Assembly: GCA_030704615.1 (NCBI GenBank)
Contig: CM060731.1
Coordinates: 66,694,756-66,758,755, forward strand
Length of the DNA: 64,000 nt
Source: Takakia lepidozioides
Taxonomy: Eukaryota; Streptophyta; Takakiopsida; Takakiales; Takakiaceae
Direction of reading: 5' to 3'
Each line of letters opens with the position of its first letter. Within the stretch, counting starts at the first letter, position 1. Shown here in pieces: positions 32,998 to 45,524 of the stretch. Made by a program: the position numbers and the translations under genes. The notes below the pieces were generated by a model. That model was not told where the DNA came from, searched no databases, and saw nothing but the letters and a program-made list of their open reading frames with translations.

Positions 32998-35900
32998 GTG
33001 TCTAATCAACTTGAACATCATTATCCGGAGCTTCTTCATCCTCATCAAGCTGCAAGTCTTCTTGGTCATCGGAGTTATCGTCATAAATGGCCCGGCCCTC
33101 AAAAGGCACCTCCGAATCATCCTCCACCTCGTTGTCAATGGCCGTGTCTTCGTCTCCTTCTCCAACATCCGTATCTTCTAGAGCTTCATCATATAGGGTC
33201 CAGGATGCATTGTCCGGGGCGTCATCATCCTCTTCTACCCCCTCTACCCAACCTCCATCATCAGCATCATTATGACCAGTCTCTCCGTCCACCGCAATTT
33301 CCTCACCCCATGGAGATCCGAGACCATGATAGATACGTCTTCCTCTTGGCTGAGCATGCACAACCACCTTCCAATTCCCCCCTCTTGTTTTGTCATCGGA
33401 GAAGAAAACTTGCTCCATGTCTGAAGGCCGTGAAAAAGGCTCATCGGAGGGACGATGAGTAGGGTTGAGCCTATCTGCATTGACGCGCATGAAACCACAA
33501 TCATCTTGCACTATGTTACAGAGGGCCCCACAAGATGTGACTGGAACCACCTTCCCTTGAAGAGAAGAGGTCGGTACCTTGTATACTGAAGTTGGAGTAC
33601 GCTCTCAAGCTCTCCAATGTACTCAAGTTTGCTCATAGCAGGTCGTGTATCTCCCTTGCCCCACACGGAGTCTTGCCAATATGTGGCACACAAGCGAGAA
33701 TCAAAGGTTGTTTTGCGCTTCATGTCAAGAGCACGAATGCGGAAATGACGACCGTGAACCCAAACCGCCGTGTATGAGGTCACAAATTGAGAGGGGCCCC
33801 TTGCAATGTCTTGCACCAAATCTGAAACCACCTCTCCTTGAGCAACGGCGTCATAAACTGAAGACCGAAGCCACTGTTGGAATGAACTTAGAGGCTGCAA
33901 TTCCATGGGCAAATTTTGTGAATGAACATTCCGGCGGCCCGCTCCTCGTCGTGGGCGTCTAGTAACCGGCCTTGGATGGTTCCGCCTCCATGCAAACGTC
34001 TCCTCCTCTCGTTGCTGAACAAGATTATTGTATCTTGCCTCCCACTCATGTATGGATGGGGTGTTCTTCAGTATGAAGTCATGCGCTTGCTCAATCACCA
34101 AGGTCGGCAATTTTACCCTCTTCGATTTTTTGGGCAAAACGATGTCATTGGTTCGTGCATCCTCCTCTTCCTTCCACATCCGAGGGGCTTCCTCATCCAC
34201 CCTTGCCATGTACTCCGTGCAATAGAACATAGCTTCTTGCAATGTATACCCCTTCGTCATGCTACCCTCCAGGTGCGCCATTTGTCTTACAAATCCTTTC
34301 AAAGTCTTCATATAACGCTCAAGGAAGTACATCCACCGAGAATGAACGGGGCCGACAATCGAAGCCTCTTCCACTAAGTGCACTACCAAAGTGCACTTGG
34401 ATGTCAAAGAAGGAGGGAGGAAGGTGCATCTCCAACATACACATTACCTCCGCCGCCTCCTTCTTCATGCGTGGAAAATCTGCTTCTTCCAACTCTTTGG
34501 AGCAAATCCACCGGAACAAGCCTCCCAATCTATAGATTGTCTCACGAACCTCGGGAGTCAATGTCCCACGTACTGCAATGGACAAGATGTCTTGCAATAG
34601 ATTGTGGTAGTCATGAGACTTCAAACCATGGACCCTGTCTTCTTCGCTGAACTTCGTACGGAGGGATGACCCATAACCAGTTGGTGTTCGGACAGCACTT
34701 ATGGTGGCTATCACTTTCGGTGGCTATCACTTTCTTGTATTCCTCCTTTGTCCATTGCCAAGGTGCGCGCCTATACTTCCACCGTACAACACCCTTTGGG
34801 TCCACACCATTTTGTTCGGCCCATAGATGGCGCATGCGACCCTGCTCCTCAAGCTTCTTTCTAACACCGATAGAATCTCCTTTTGTAGCCATTCCCTTCT
34901 TTGCCAGCGTGCCATGAAGAACCCGAAAAAAGGACGAGCAGACATTCTTCTCAATATGCATGGGATCTAGAAGATGGCGAATCTTCAGGTCCTACATATA
35001 TCCCCACCCACAAAGACTTATACAATTTTTTTTACGTGAAAGTGACAATGCAACGCATACCAAATGTGCAATATCACATGCATGCATAGGGATATTGACG
35101 GTGTTTTTGTGGAATATGTACCGCCCAATATGACAACGTGTAGAAGATTGAAAGTCGTTTCATGCCGGGCACGTCCACGTCACCGTCCGTGCCCGCATAG
35201 GCCTCCTTCTATCGGTCCTCCCAAAACTGCCCGGACGGTGTCATAGGGGGGGACGTACTTCCTCTTTGCCATCAAACAAGTGTTTCTCTCTTCTTCTCCA
35301 TCGATGGCTCATACGAAGAAATTTGCGGTAGTTGGGATACCCCATCTTGTGAAGATGGCGGGAGCTATGTGCATCAAGATCATCGCCACAATGCAAGCAT
35401 GCATGGTACCCTTTGGTACTTAGCCCCGAGCAAACAATTAGTCCTGTACTACACATCCTGCCACATTAGCAAAAACAAAAAGTTGTCATGTGCATTGCCC
35501 ATAATGTCATCTACCCCACTACGGTGCACAAGACTGTCGCCGCTACTTCAATCAATCCCAATCCTCATCGATATTATCCGGCATTGACAAGTGAATGTAC
35601 GCGGGTTGTTCATGGGGAACATAATATACCTGGATAATCATGCATTGTCCAAAGCAAGATGCCTCTCATCTGAAAAGATTGTCCGGCCATAGGGTCAAGT
35701 GAAGCATCCAATGCCGGGACCCCCCTCCATAGCTCCTTAAGTTCATCAACAATAGGTCGCAAGTACGTGTCCATGTTTGCCACTTGTTTTTTCCCTATGA
35801 GACATTCACATCATTGTTTCAATGCTCCACCAATATGCAGATTATACTACAAAATGAATTACACGTCTTACTCCATGATTATGTCACTCATCAATCTTGC

Positions 35901-37258
35901 ATCCGAATTGCGTCAGAGATCATAAGTTTAATGTAAAGTTGAAGGCAATAATAAACATGAAATGAGTACACTCTCCTGGCACAATGGCAGCCAACATGAT
36001 ATGGCATTTTTTAATTGAAAGATATGAAGGGATGTTGTAATTCACTATGGTCACCGGCCAAGTGGAATGACTACATGACTGGGCAGAGAATGGGTTGACC
36101 CCATCCGAGGAGAAGCCGAGGTGGACATGTCATGGGTCATCCAAGAGAAAAGGCCACATCTCTTCAATATGCCTCCATGTTTGTGAATCTTGTGGCCCGC
36201 ACACCTTTCCCGGGGGGCTCCGATGCGAGGCGTGCCATTTCATGAGTCTGGCCAATTCGGGGCTTCGGTACTGTGCCCTCAATCGTGGGATGATCGGAAA
36301 GTAATGCATTTTCTAGGATGAAATACCCCACGCCCTCCACATGTAATCATCCCATTAGCACACATAATACAACACCCTTATGCCTTTCCCTTTATGCAGC
36401 CTCTCCCTCATTTGGGTGTGAATGGTCAAAACCAAACGTCGCTCCTTCCACTCCTCACTCACTCCTTCCAAAACCACAATCAGATCTTGCATGAGTACTA
36501 CTCTCTAAACCCTAAACTTTGTGGAATACACTTTACATACATTGAGAAGATTAAAGAAAATAATCTTTATGCAAGGGGGAATGGCGCTTATACCTTGCGT
36601 GGTACTTTTTTCCCTTGGACATCATCCCGATATCGGTCTTTCTTGCACTTTGGGCACTTGGTGAGATGCGAATCCTCTCCGTAGTATAGGGTTTTATCAC
36701 ATGGACATGCATGAAAAATCTTATAGCCCATCCCCACAGAGTCCAAGACTTCGCACGCCTCTTTCCGCGACCGTGGCATCTTGGGTTTCAAGTGTGGAGC
36801 AAGGATATAGTCTGCAATAATTCGCATTATAGCAGACATCCCAACATTACTTATGCCAAATCGAATTTGAAGATTGAGCAAAAGTAAGATTGTGGAAAGT
36901 CGACTCACTTTCGCCCCTTCGTACAAGGGAGTTCTCGCCTCCCTCTCCATGTCATTTGAGGGGGCCATTTCAGGATCATCGATTGGCCGGGTTCCCTCTT
37001 CATGGGATGCATCAACGCCCACATGATGCATTAAGAGATCCTCCATGGCTTGCACATCCTCCTGGTTAATTCCATGTTCATTGTTGTTGTCACTGTCATT
37101 ATCACTGTCATCGTCATCATCGTCCGGTACCGTTGGAGCGGCGTCTCGCCCACGGCTCCCGCCTGATGTACTTGGGTTGTTTTCGAATGGGGTGCCAAGA
37201 GAAAAGACCGGGAAGGGATGGACAAAGTCCTGATACGAACAAATGAACATAGGGACAT
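32998..37258 (-). pseudogene. tnp2: CACTA (En/Spm-like) tnp2 transposase, multi-exon and decayed
   Basis: Reading from 37,258: an acidic run of Asp, then the tnp2 N region LYEGAKVSRLSTILLLLNLQ, IRFGISNVGMSAI and FHACPCDKTLYYGE with CPKCKKDRY. Near 36,300-35,990 follow LRYFP-like and HSTWPVTIVNYN motifs. Near 35,450-35,240 is TKGYHACLHCGDD. At 34,961-34,611 is MHIEKNVCSSFF. At 34,714-34,319 is LKSHDYHNLLQDI, the DUF4218 domain, which continues at 34,407-33,511 with SRWMYFLERYMKTLKGFVRQ. A DUF4216-like C-terminal part (QVFFSDDKTRGGNWKVVV) and an acidic tail end at 32,998. Stops and frameshifts between the blocks show decay. It would cut and paste CACTA elements. No second CACTA gene of tnpA type was recognised. 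Confidence 0.85.
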
Positions 37259-38261
37259 ATATTATAATGTGTCATTGCAACCATACACTTCATTATAAGC
37301 GAAATGCAAACAACAACCTTCAATGTATGTGTGCATCAAATATGTCAATCAATAATTACATGTATGTGCGCAACGTACACACATGCAACGTTTCAAACCC
37401 AAACAAAATCATTTGCCCCCCCAATGACGCATTCACCCTATCAACCAATTTTTGTTTATTAATGGAAAGAAAATCCTCTCGTGCCATTGCACCCAACAAA
37501 CGGATGTGGCTCAAGCTTCATTTTTTCCTACATGTGCTTGAATATGTGTGCAACACATGTACAAAGATCCAGCAGGGAAAAAATAAAATAAAAATAAAAA
37601 TAAAAAATTGCCTCCCCAACGACGCACTCACCCTTGCACCAATTTTGAATTAAATCGAATTTAAATGAATTTAAAATAAATATTTGCATTTAGAAAATAT
37701 ATGATTGCGGTTTTGAGTGGCGTAATGATTTTATTTTTAGCTCTATTTTGTTCTGTGACATCGGGCTTTGCACCACTACATCCATGCAAAAAATGGGACA
37801 AAAAAAAAATGGAAAACAAATAAGTGTATTTCTAGGGTCACTTTTGCAAAACTCTTTATGAAGAGTGAATGAAGTTGAAGATAATTCAACTTTGGAGTGT
37901 AAATGAGAGAACAAAATCTGGTTATGGGTCCAAATGACTTTTGTTTACTCCCAAATTTTGCACGCACATTGCATATGCTATCATTAAGCATATGGCTTGA
38001 AAATGGAATAAAAAAAAAATCATCTGCAGGCGAAACACAATTCTCCGTCTCTATGACACGTAGCTGCGTTCAACACTAGAATGACCCATTGAATCAACTT
38101 GGTTCAAGCTCATTTTTGGTCCACATGTGCATAAGTATGTTTAGATCACATATGCAAAGTTGCAACCCACACGAGCAACAAGAAAAAAATTACATCAATC
38201 GATTAATCGGATATAGAGAGAGAGAAGACTCCGGCCGAGGCCGGCGTAACTAAGAGCCACT
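37259..38261. other. AT-rich non-coding stretch
   Basis: About 1 kb of AT-rich sequence with short A-rich runs (for example AAAATAAAATAAAAATAAAA near 37,577). It lies between the 5' end of the tnp2 gene and the 3' end of the LINE. No supported gene or structured repeat. Confidence 0.5.
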
Positions 38262-41200
38262 TCACCTTGCGGCTACTGCCCCTTTTCGGGGGTGGGCCCT
38301 ATAACAAAAAAGTGTCCAGGGGGACACCATGTGACCACTAAGAATAGAGGGGGCGAGGGTATTCCTAGGTACCCAGGGGTATCCTGGGGGACCTAAGGTG
38401 CGTTTGAAGTGCCGGATTCCAGTTGGCGTTTGTTGGTGATAATAGCTGTGAGTGAACGGAGTGCCGTGAGATGGATTTCTTTGAAACATTTGTGGATGGA
38501 AAGAATGGGAATTTGGAAGTTATCGTGTATGTCCGTAATACTGGCGTTATGAATGTCACCTCAAGTGCCGGCTGTGATGACAGTTAACGAGCCGGTTTTC
38601 CAGCCACGCCTTCGGAGTGCAAGGATAAGCAGGGCATATTTTTGACGTTTTTCTAAGATTGAATCGTTTGGATAACGATCATGGCAAAATGTGAATTCAA
38701 TGAAATGGATGGTGAGTTGTGGGGATGGTGAGGTGGGGGGGGTAAAGTGTTGATAGGTAGACCTTGGACGAGGAGTATGTCCGGGCAAAGTCGAGCGGGG
38801 CACGAGCATGGTGATCGGGTACATATGCATGGTAGTAGCCATGGTGGTATTGTGTAGTCGGGTGGCCGTCCCTGGTAGGTGCCTGCATTCATGAGTGAGA
38901 ACCAACGGGTTTCAGTACGTTTTAGAAAGAGCTTATGGAGGTGCCAAACTGCCTGGTTATGACGCGTGATATGCAAGCCATGTATAACTGGGTGTGTACA
39001 TTGGCTGAGGAGATGTGGCCAAGTGTCATGAGCTTGGTGGGTGGTTGTACATAACGGGCAGTATGGGGATGGGAACAGATGTGGCCAGAAGATGTGTTTG
39101 CGCTGATGGCCCATGTATTGGGCATATCGGAATTTGAGTGTTTGTCGGATTTGTGCGTCGGTGGTGGCTTTGGTTAGCCAGAAATGATTGGAGAGTTTAT
39201 GGTGCAGAACATTGGATTGAGTCCATTTTTGGATGTGTACTTTGGTTGCCGCTTGTTTATTTGCTTATCTGGTCAGAGTGGTCAGGAGGTTTTGGACTGG
39301 TCTGGGTAAGGGGGGTCCGGAACGGGGTGTATGAACTAGAAGGGATGGGTGTGGGCGATGTGAATAGGATCAATCGAGGGTTCAACTATGGGTTGGGAGG
39401 CGCCGAGTTGGGCGAGTAGGTCTGCTTCTTCATTACCATGGATGCCAGTATGCGAACGGACTTTGAGTATATGGACTGGGTGGCCTAGGGAAATGGCCCT
39501 CTGGACAATAGCGGCAATGAGGTTGCGGTCAGGGTGATGATGATGGGCAGAGGGGTGGGAGATGTGGTTGCGAATGAGGAATAGTGAGGTAAGGCTGTCG
39601 GTGAAGATGTAGTGTCGGGGGGGGGGGGGTAAGGTGTCAAGTAGAGAGAGGGCGTCATAAATGGCCATGAGTTCAGCCCGGAGGATGGTGGCAGGGCCAG
39701 GGAGCCTGAGGGCAATGCCTTGACTGGTACCGGCGTGGTAGATTCCATACCCTGCATTAGGTTTGGTGAGGGATCCGTCAGTGTAATGTGAATTGGCCAA
39801 TGGGTATTTGGGGATGGTGTTTTGTTGATATATTGCAGGGATTGGGGGTAGAGGTGTTGTTGGCGCGACTTGGGAAGGGCGTGGTGTCGCAATGTTCCAA
39901 GCTTTGTTGGTTTTGATCCGGGACAATGTGGTGGGTGTATGGGTGTGGGAGATAATGGTTGGATAATCGATGGTGGCCTTTAGTTTATGAGTGATGGTGA
40001 GCAATTGTTCGAGCTGAGAAAAGAAAGATGGCGGTATGGCTGTATGCTGGGGGTTTTGGATGTGTAGAATCAGGGTTAGGGTGGGTTCCTTCCGTTTGAG
40101 ATATTTGGGAAGAGGAGGGGTGTGAATATACTTAAGTTGGTTTGGGTCAATTGTGGCGAGTAGATTGACCCCTTTTGGGAGTTGTAGAAGAGGGTGAGAG
40201 ATATTAGGAGTGTTTTGTTGTGTGAGGATGAGGATTGTGGATGCAGTAGGAGAGGAGTGCACAACAAGTTTTGCCCATTGAAGAGCGTCGTGAGAAGGAG
40301 AACCAGGTGGAGGGTGGGCAAGGCCCCGGCCTTCCCAGGTGTGCTGGGTGGCAGTGCCAGTGGCTCCAAAGATACAGTCTCTGTGGTGCGGGCTAGAGAA
40401 TGTGGGCAATGCCATAGGGCATGTCAATGGGTTGGAGTAATATGAACTGGAATGTGTTGATAAGTAAGGAGAGAATATCTTGGGGTATAGTATGGTGCGC
40501 ACATGTTGTTTCCAATTTAGTGAGGGACCGCGGTTTCTTGGGGGGAGTGTCTTTGAGGTAGCGATCAACCAGCCAATATAATTCGGTAGCAAAGTCTTGT
40601 TTCGGGGGTTATAGTGATTGTGGGGATGAGGTAGTAGTAGAGTATTTCTCCCAGAGCCACGTTAGTCTTGTATTGGGGATGAGGCCAATGAAGCGGCCAT
40701 GTTGAGCGTAAATGTTGGAAAGGCGGGGGCCCATGTGGATTAGAGGTTGATCATGCTAGACATCTTTGTCAGGATTACATTCAGTTATGCAGATGTGCAC
40801 GTTGGGGGCATAGAGTGGTTGGTGTATATATCTGCTATCTGTAGGTTGGGCGGGAGTGGTGTGTTGTTGGTGCATGTGTGTTAGATAGTTGGTGTTGGTT
40901 TATTTATGGAAGGTGGTGAAGAGGGCAAGATTGTGTTCGGGGTCGCAATCGTCGTGTAGGCCGAAGAGGTCGTCTTCTATCTGCCATGTGTTGTCTGCGG
41001 AAGAGTACCCAGCCCATTGACAATGATAGTATGTATCAATGCAGGTGGCTCCAAAGGCATCAATGGACGTTTGGGTTTTAACTCCTAGTATAGCTTCAAT
41101 GATGTAAGCATTGTTATTGTTGTCGTATTGTGGTGAAGATGGGGGGGGGGGGGATGGTGCAGTGGTTAGGAGGGTGTGGGATCCTTGCATAGTAGGTGAG

Positions 41201-42965
41201 GGGTTGGATGGCGTATGCAAGTGGCGGATAGGTTCAGGGTGTTGTGTGGTAGTTACTTGAGAGGGGAAATCAGATTCTATGTCTGTTTGGGTATTGGTGG
41301 CATATGCCATTTTGAGTGTTTGGTAGATGGAGGTAGTAGGGGTAGAACGGTACTGGGGGAGCAGGTCTTGAGCCGTATGCAGATAGTAGAGGCATGGGAG
41401 GTCACATTGTAGAGTGCAGGCTGTCGAGGGATGGCAGAAGAGGGTACGAAGATGATGTAGGTAGCAATTGGTTTTGGTCGTGGCTCAGGAGAATTTAAGA
41501 GTGAATTCGCTAGGTTTTAAAAGTCTATGGCCAGTGGCGGTAGTAAGTTGGGTGAGGGTGGTGATGTGTCGGTTATTGAAATATGTGAGGATGGGGACCG
41601 TTTGTTTGGGATAAGAAATCTCAAATTGTGGTAGAGAAGGGCTTGTAAGCCATGCGCGTTCTAAGGGTGATGAGGTGTTAGGATAGTCAGGCAGATCAGT
41701 TTGTATGCTAATTTTCATTTGGCGCAGGATAAGTAGTGTGCGTGCAGTGGGGGAGTGTAGGCAGGCTTGTGGGTGCAGGGATGATAATGAGTATAGGCTA
41801 TTTTATTTAGATGCAAGGTATTTGAGAAGTCCCTGATAAATGATACCTAGACGCCCAAGATCGTTGAGTGCTTCTTTTAATTGGGTGCCTAATGTGCGAG
41901 CATATGAGATGATTAATGGGCTCGAACCAATGTTGTAGTGGTCCGTAGGTAGTTGTGTGAGGGCATTGGGGGTGCTAGTTGGTAGACCACATACCCGTTT
42001 TGTTAGCTGGATAATACTTTTATCAAGTTTTTTGATGTCTGATAAGGAGAAGGGTGCGGCGTGGAACGAATATTGAATTTGTGTTTGTAGTACTGATTGA
42101 ATGATTGATAGTTTTGGTCGAATGATGATTGGAGATTTGAGCAGAGCAATACTTTTGGTAGTGAGTTTGGATGATGTAGATTCTTTTTGGATATGCCAAG
42201 TAAGGGAGGGAACGAGTTGTATGCCTAAGTAAGTGTATGGCTCGTCTGATCCTAGGAAGGGGAAGGGTGTGTTTTGGTAGAGTACATAGAGTTTACAATG
42301 TGATGCTATGGCAGTTTTGGTGAGACGACTCTGATGTGTGGCGGCTGTGATGGCGCACTTGTGTAAGCTGAGTTCCATGCCTGACCATAGGTTGAATTTG
42401 AGTATGTTGTTTGTGTAGATGTTTCCTATTAGTTGGACGGCATCGGTGGGGTACCCAAGATCAAGCATGATAGCAAGTAATCTGGCATGGTCTAGGGAGC
42501 CGAAGGCATTTTTAAAATCGATATATAGATGATAGATGTCTTGCTTTGTAATTTAGCATCTTCAAGTGCGGAGAGAACATATTGTATTTGTCGTGTTGTA
42601 CTACGTGTAGCTCGGAATCCTTCTTGGGGGTCACTGAGAATTTGGTGTTGCTCGCCATATCTTGATAGCATTGTGGTGAGCGTACTGGTGAATAGCTTGT
42701 ATATGGTGTTGGCCAGTGCTATGGGTCTGTAATTACTGAGATCTGTAGGATCACCTTTTTTGAAGAGTAGAATGGTCCGGCTGTGTTTCCAGGAGTGTGG
42801 GATTCGTTTTAGTTTGTAACAGAGTTGAAAGAATTTAAAAAGGAGGTAGTGAAGTTGAGGGTTTAATGCTTGAAGTATAGCATTGGGTATAAGATCGGGG
42901 CCCGGGGTTTTAGATTTTGATAGTTTTTTTAGACATGATTCGTAAAGATCAATTGTGAATAGGTT
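38262..42965 (-). pseudogene. LINE ORF2 remnant: reverse transcriptase, chromodomain, RNase H, zinc knuckle; 5'-truncated
   Basis: Read from 42,965. The reverse transcriptase opens abruptly with SKTPGPDLIPNAILQAL, then PHSWKHSRTILLFKKGDP and NYRPIALANTIYKLF. A frameshift near 42,530 precedes IDFKNAFGSLDHARLL and the palm/thumb region (to 41,803). Linker ORFs span 41,718-41,485. At 41,310-40,900 is a chromodomain-like segment: AYIIEAILG, then YYHCQWAGYSSADNTWQIED. At 40,592-39,336 is a type I RNase H with TDGSLTKPNAGYG, RAELMAIYDAL, FTDSLTSLFL and RSHTGIHGNEEADLL. At 39,125-38,560 is a C-terminal CPLC...HLLSQC zinc knuckle. Target-primed copying usually truncates LINEs at the 5' end, matching the abrupt start inside PPR sequence. 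The 3' boundary is uncertain and no poly(A) was seen. Confidence 0.85.
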
Positions 42966-43956
42966 TGAGAACCTGGCAGCTTATTTGCAAGTTTGAGGCT
43001 GGAGACAACATTTGGTACCACTCCAACTTTGATGATGTCAACATGCACATCTTTGCGCTTCTCCAGGGCTGTCAGGCTTGCACAAGCATGGCAAATGCAC
43101 ACACACGTGATGTGGTTGGGCTTCACCCCTTCCCCCATCATTTGATCATAGGTCTCCACAACAATTCCAGCTTTGACATGGCTACTCAACCTGGCTTCTG
43201 GTGCGGAGGTAGGGATAAATCAGCAAGAAGATTTTTGCTTAGAGGGCCATAAGCATAATGAGAATCAATGACAAGAGGTTGAGCCTCCAGGTGGAGCTGG
43301 TGAGCACTGGCATACATATCAGCAAGGGCAGTCTTCAGACTGATATCAGGTGAGATTCCAGCTTTGATTATGTCAGCATGGACACATTTGTCCTTTCCCA
43401 GGGCTGGAAGAGTGGTACACAAACTGAGTCCAGCTCTGAAGATGTCGCCATGGACCACTTTGCCCTTTCCCAGATCTGTCAGGGCAATGTGTAGAGTGGC
43501 ATTTGGAACAACTACAGCACCACCTGCAGGCATCGCATTCCACGGCACCAAATCACATTCAGCCATAGTGTCAAACACTCCCTTAGTATCCTCGATGCAC
43601 CCACATTTTGTATACATGTCCACCAGGGTATTGTTCAGAGTGACAGTTGGCACAATTTCAGCTCTGAAGATGTCGCCATGGGCCTCTTTGCCCTTTCCCA
43701 GATCGGCCAGGGCAGTGTGTAGAGTGACATTTGGTACAACGACAGCAACACTTGTAGAGGGGGAGAAGCGAGGGGGTGGAAGTACAGGCTGCCTTTTGAA
43801 CAGGTCAGATTGATTAATTGCCACATCGCCAGTAGTGAGTGCAGCATACTCTCCCAACATCGTTTGAACAAGGTATTGTACATCAGAGTCCAACTGTCGT
43901 TGCTCCATGATGTTGAACTCCTTGGGTATCTGGATTGTGTGGGGCTCCACTGGCAA
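42929..43956 (-). pseudogene. Pentatricopeptide-repeat (PPR) gene debris
   Basis: The frame 43,956-43,186 contains repeated PPR segments: GKGKEAHGDIFRAEIVPTV, TLVDMYTKCGCIEDTKGVF, then LVPWNAM, followed by two shortened copies (GKGKVVHGDIFRAG, KDKCVHADIIKAG). Another frame (43,189-42,929) adds MMGEGVKPNHITCVCICHAC. PLS-class PPR proteins edit or process organellar RNA in plants (established). Here the repeats are truncated and rearranged, with no start-to-end gene. The LINE truncation point at about 42,965 lies at the edge of this debris. Similar debris occurs on the plus strand near 58,953. Confidence 0.7.
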
Positions 43957-45038
43957 GTCCTAGAGTGACCTTGAGGGTGGGCCCTCGAAGTCCTTTGAGG
44001 CTGGCTGACTGGAATGAGTGGGGGGAGCTGGAGTGATAATACCTTTGGTTGGGGCTTGTTTGACTGGTGCAAATTCCGCAGGTCTCTCAGTACCTGAAAA
44101 CTCATGAAGCTTGGAGTGGTGACAGTAGGATTGTTGCAACCTGGAATATCATTATCTGCAGGGGGCCCACTAATATTTCTTCGTGCAACAGCCTTCAATC
44201 GTGCACCTGGGCCGCCGTTCAGTGTAACAACATGGATTGCCCACAAGTAAATCTGCCCAGGCCCATCTTTCCAAGAGCCTTTCACTGCAAGGGTGTGCCC
44301 AGTAAAACTAGGCCTTCGAAGTGTAGGGTTGGGGCTCACTCCCACTATTGCTGCAATGAAAGTAATATTGATGACAGGTGGTAGCAACAACCCTTGCATC
44401 GGTGATTGTCGGGAAATTTTATAACCTGCCTCCAATGTACAGTTGCTGCAAATTGCAGCCTCCAGACCAGTGCCCCAGGGAGGTCCAGGATTGTGGATAT
44501 CAGCATGGGATTGTTTACCCATTCCGAAGTATTCCGAACTGAAATCAGTATTGAAAGAAGAGTCTATCGAAGCTTTGCTGGTTGAGATCATAGCAATTCT
44601 GTATAACTGCCTAGGTTCATGTCTCCAGGGACGCTCCCCTACTGCAAAATACACAAGCAGGTTTACAGAAGAAGGCCCAGCAGGTGAAGAAGTCCATTGA
44701 ACGCGCCCTATGAAGAGAGTTGGTTGCTGGCCAGGGCTGGGAGGGTTCGGGCAAGAATTTGCTTGCAACGGCAACCTCCCTTGTACTTCAGAGTCCACTG
44801 TTCGAGTACTTTTCTCGCAACCATTGCTTGTCAAGTGACCGGTGAGTGCAGACACACTAGGGTTCTGGCGGGCCAAGCTGGATCGATGCAGCTGTTGTGA
44901 GGGCGGGGGTAGATCAACAGTAAGAACACTGCACCAGATGCTATAATCCACAGGACCACGGAGAGCTGCAAACCAACACATACTGGCCCGGTTTCTGGAA
45001 AGGACGAGTTCAATTTGAGCAAGTAGGAAGAGCCGCAT
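43635..45038 (-). CDS. Unidentified 467-codon open frame
   Basis: A long open frame that I do not recognise. It starts MRLFLLAQIELVL, runs through a region with PAGPSSVNLLVYFAVGERPW and GQIYLWAIHVVTLNGGPG, and ends by overlapping the PPR frame in another phase for about 320 bp. The length is well above what is expected by chance in this window, but composition is not distinctive and no catalytic motif stands out. The overlap with PPR sequence suggests the last third is out of frame. It could be an exon of a captured host gene or a chance opening. Confidence 0.3.
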   Translation of the reverse strand: MRLFLLAQIELVLSRNRASMCWFAALRGPVDYSIWCSVLTVDLPPPSQQLHRSSLARQNPSVSALTGHLTSNGCEKSTRTVDSEVQGRLPLQANSCPNPPSPGQQPTLFIGRVQWTSSPAGPSSVNLLVYFAVGERPWRHEPRQLYRIAMISTSKASIDSSFNTDFSSEYFGMGKQSHADIHNPGPPWGTGLEAAICSNCTLEAGYKISRQSPMQGLLLPPVINITFIAAIVGVSPNPTLRRPSFTGHTLAVKGSWKDGPGQIYLWAIHVVTLNGGPGARLKAVARRNISGPPADNDIPGCNNPTVTTPSFMSFQVLRDLRNLHQSNKPQPKVLSLQLPPLIPVSQPQRTSRAHPQGHSRTCQWSPTQSRYPRSSTSWSNDSWTLMYNTLFKRCWESMLHSLLAMWQLINLTCSKGSLYFHPLASPPLQVLLSLYQMSLYTLPWPIWERAKRPMATSSELKLCQLSL

Positions 45039-45388
45039 ACCATGTAATCTTGGGAGGAGGTTGAGGGTAGTGTGGGTTTGAAGATGTAACTGAGCAACCA
45101 GCGCAAAGGTGGGCCTGGGGCCGATGCTTGAGCATCAGCGCAGAGTCCCGCCCTCCCACCCTTCTCGACTGTCGCAACTGGTGGTGTAGCGAATCTGTCA
45201 ATGTAAGAGAGTGTGCACCATGGAGGGGAAACGACGGGCACCACCTGGCATTCCTGACGCACAATGGCCTCCAGCATGCACCAGTCCGACATGTTATTGT
45301 GTGAGACACAGCTTCCCCGAACTGCGGAATCATTGGGATAATTTGGCTTGTCTCCAATGCAAGAGCAGATCAGGGTCATGAGCAGCAT
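44831..45388 (-). CDS. Unidentified 185-codon frame, Cys-rich with one membrane segment
   Basis: Starts MLLMTLICSCIGDKPNYPND at 45,388, followed by a Cys-containing stretch (SCVSHNNMSDWCMLEA) and, near residues 135-160, a hydrophobic segment (LQLSVVLWIIASGAVFLLLI) that looks membrane-spanning. Overlaps the 467-codon frame in another phase. Not recognised; it could be a fragment of a host membrane or secreted protein. Confidence 0.25.
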   Translation of the reverse strand: MLLMTLICSCIGDKPNYPNDSAVRGSCVSHNNMSDWCMLEAIVRQECQVVPVVSPPWCTLSYIDRFATPPVATVEKGGRAGLCADAQASAPGPPLRWLLSYIFKPTLPSTSSQDYMVCGSSYLLKLNSSFPETGPVCVGLQLSVVLWIIASGAVFLLLIYPRPHNSCIDPAWPARTLVCLHSPVT

Positions 45389-45524
45389 GTACTAGACAGC
45401 TGGTTGCATATGACGAATGGTGAGGAAGCCCAACCCGGCGGCCATCGAAAGGTAGCCGAACAACGTTGAAATGGAGCTAGGAACGCATTGCTGATCACGA
45501 ACTGGATTGATAAAAACGCCAAAA

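Noticed and set aside
38562-39114. Separate small genes on the minus strand
   Set aside because: They are the zinc-knuckle C-terminal end of the LINE ORF2 in shifted phases.
43364-43813. 149-codon plus-strand ORF
   Set aside because: Antisense to the PPR-coding frames; repeated segments merely mirror the PPR repeats.
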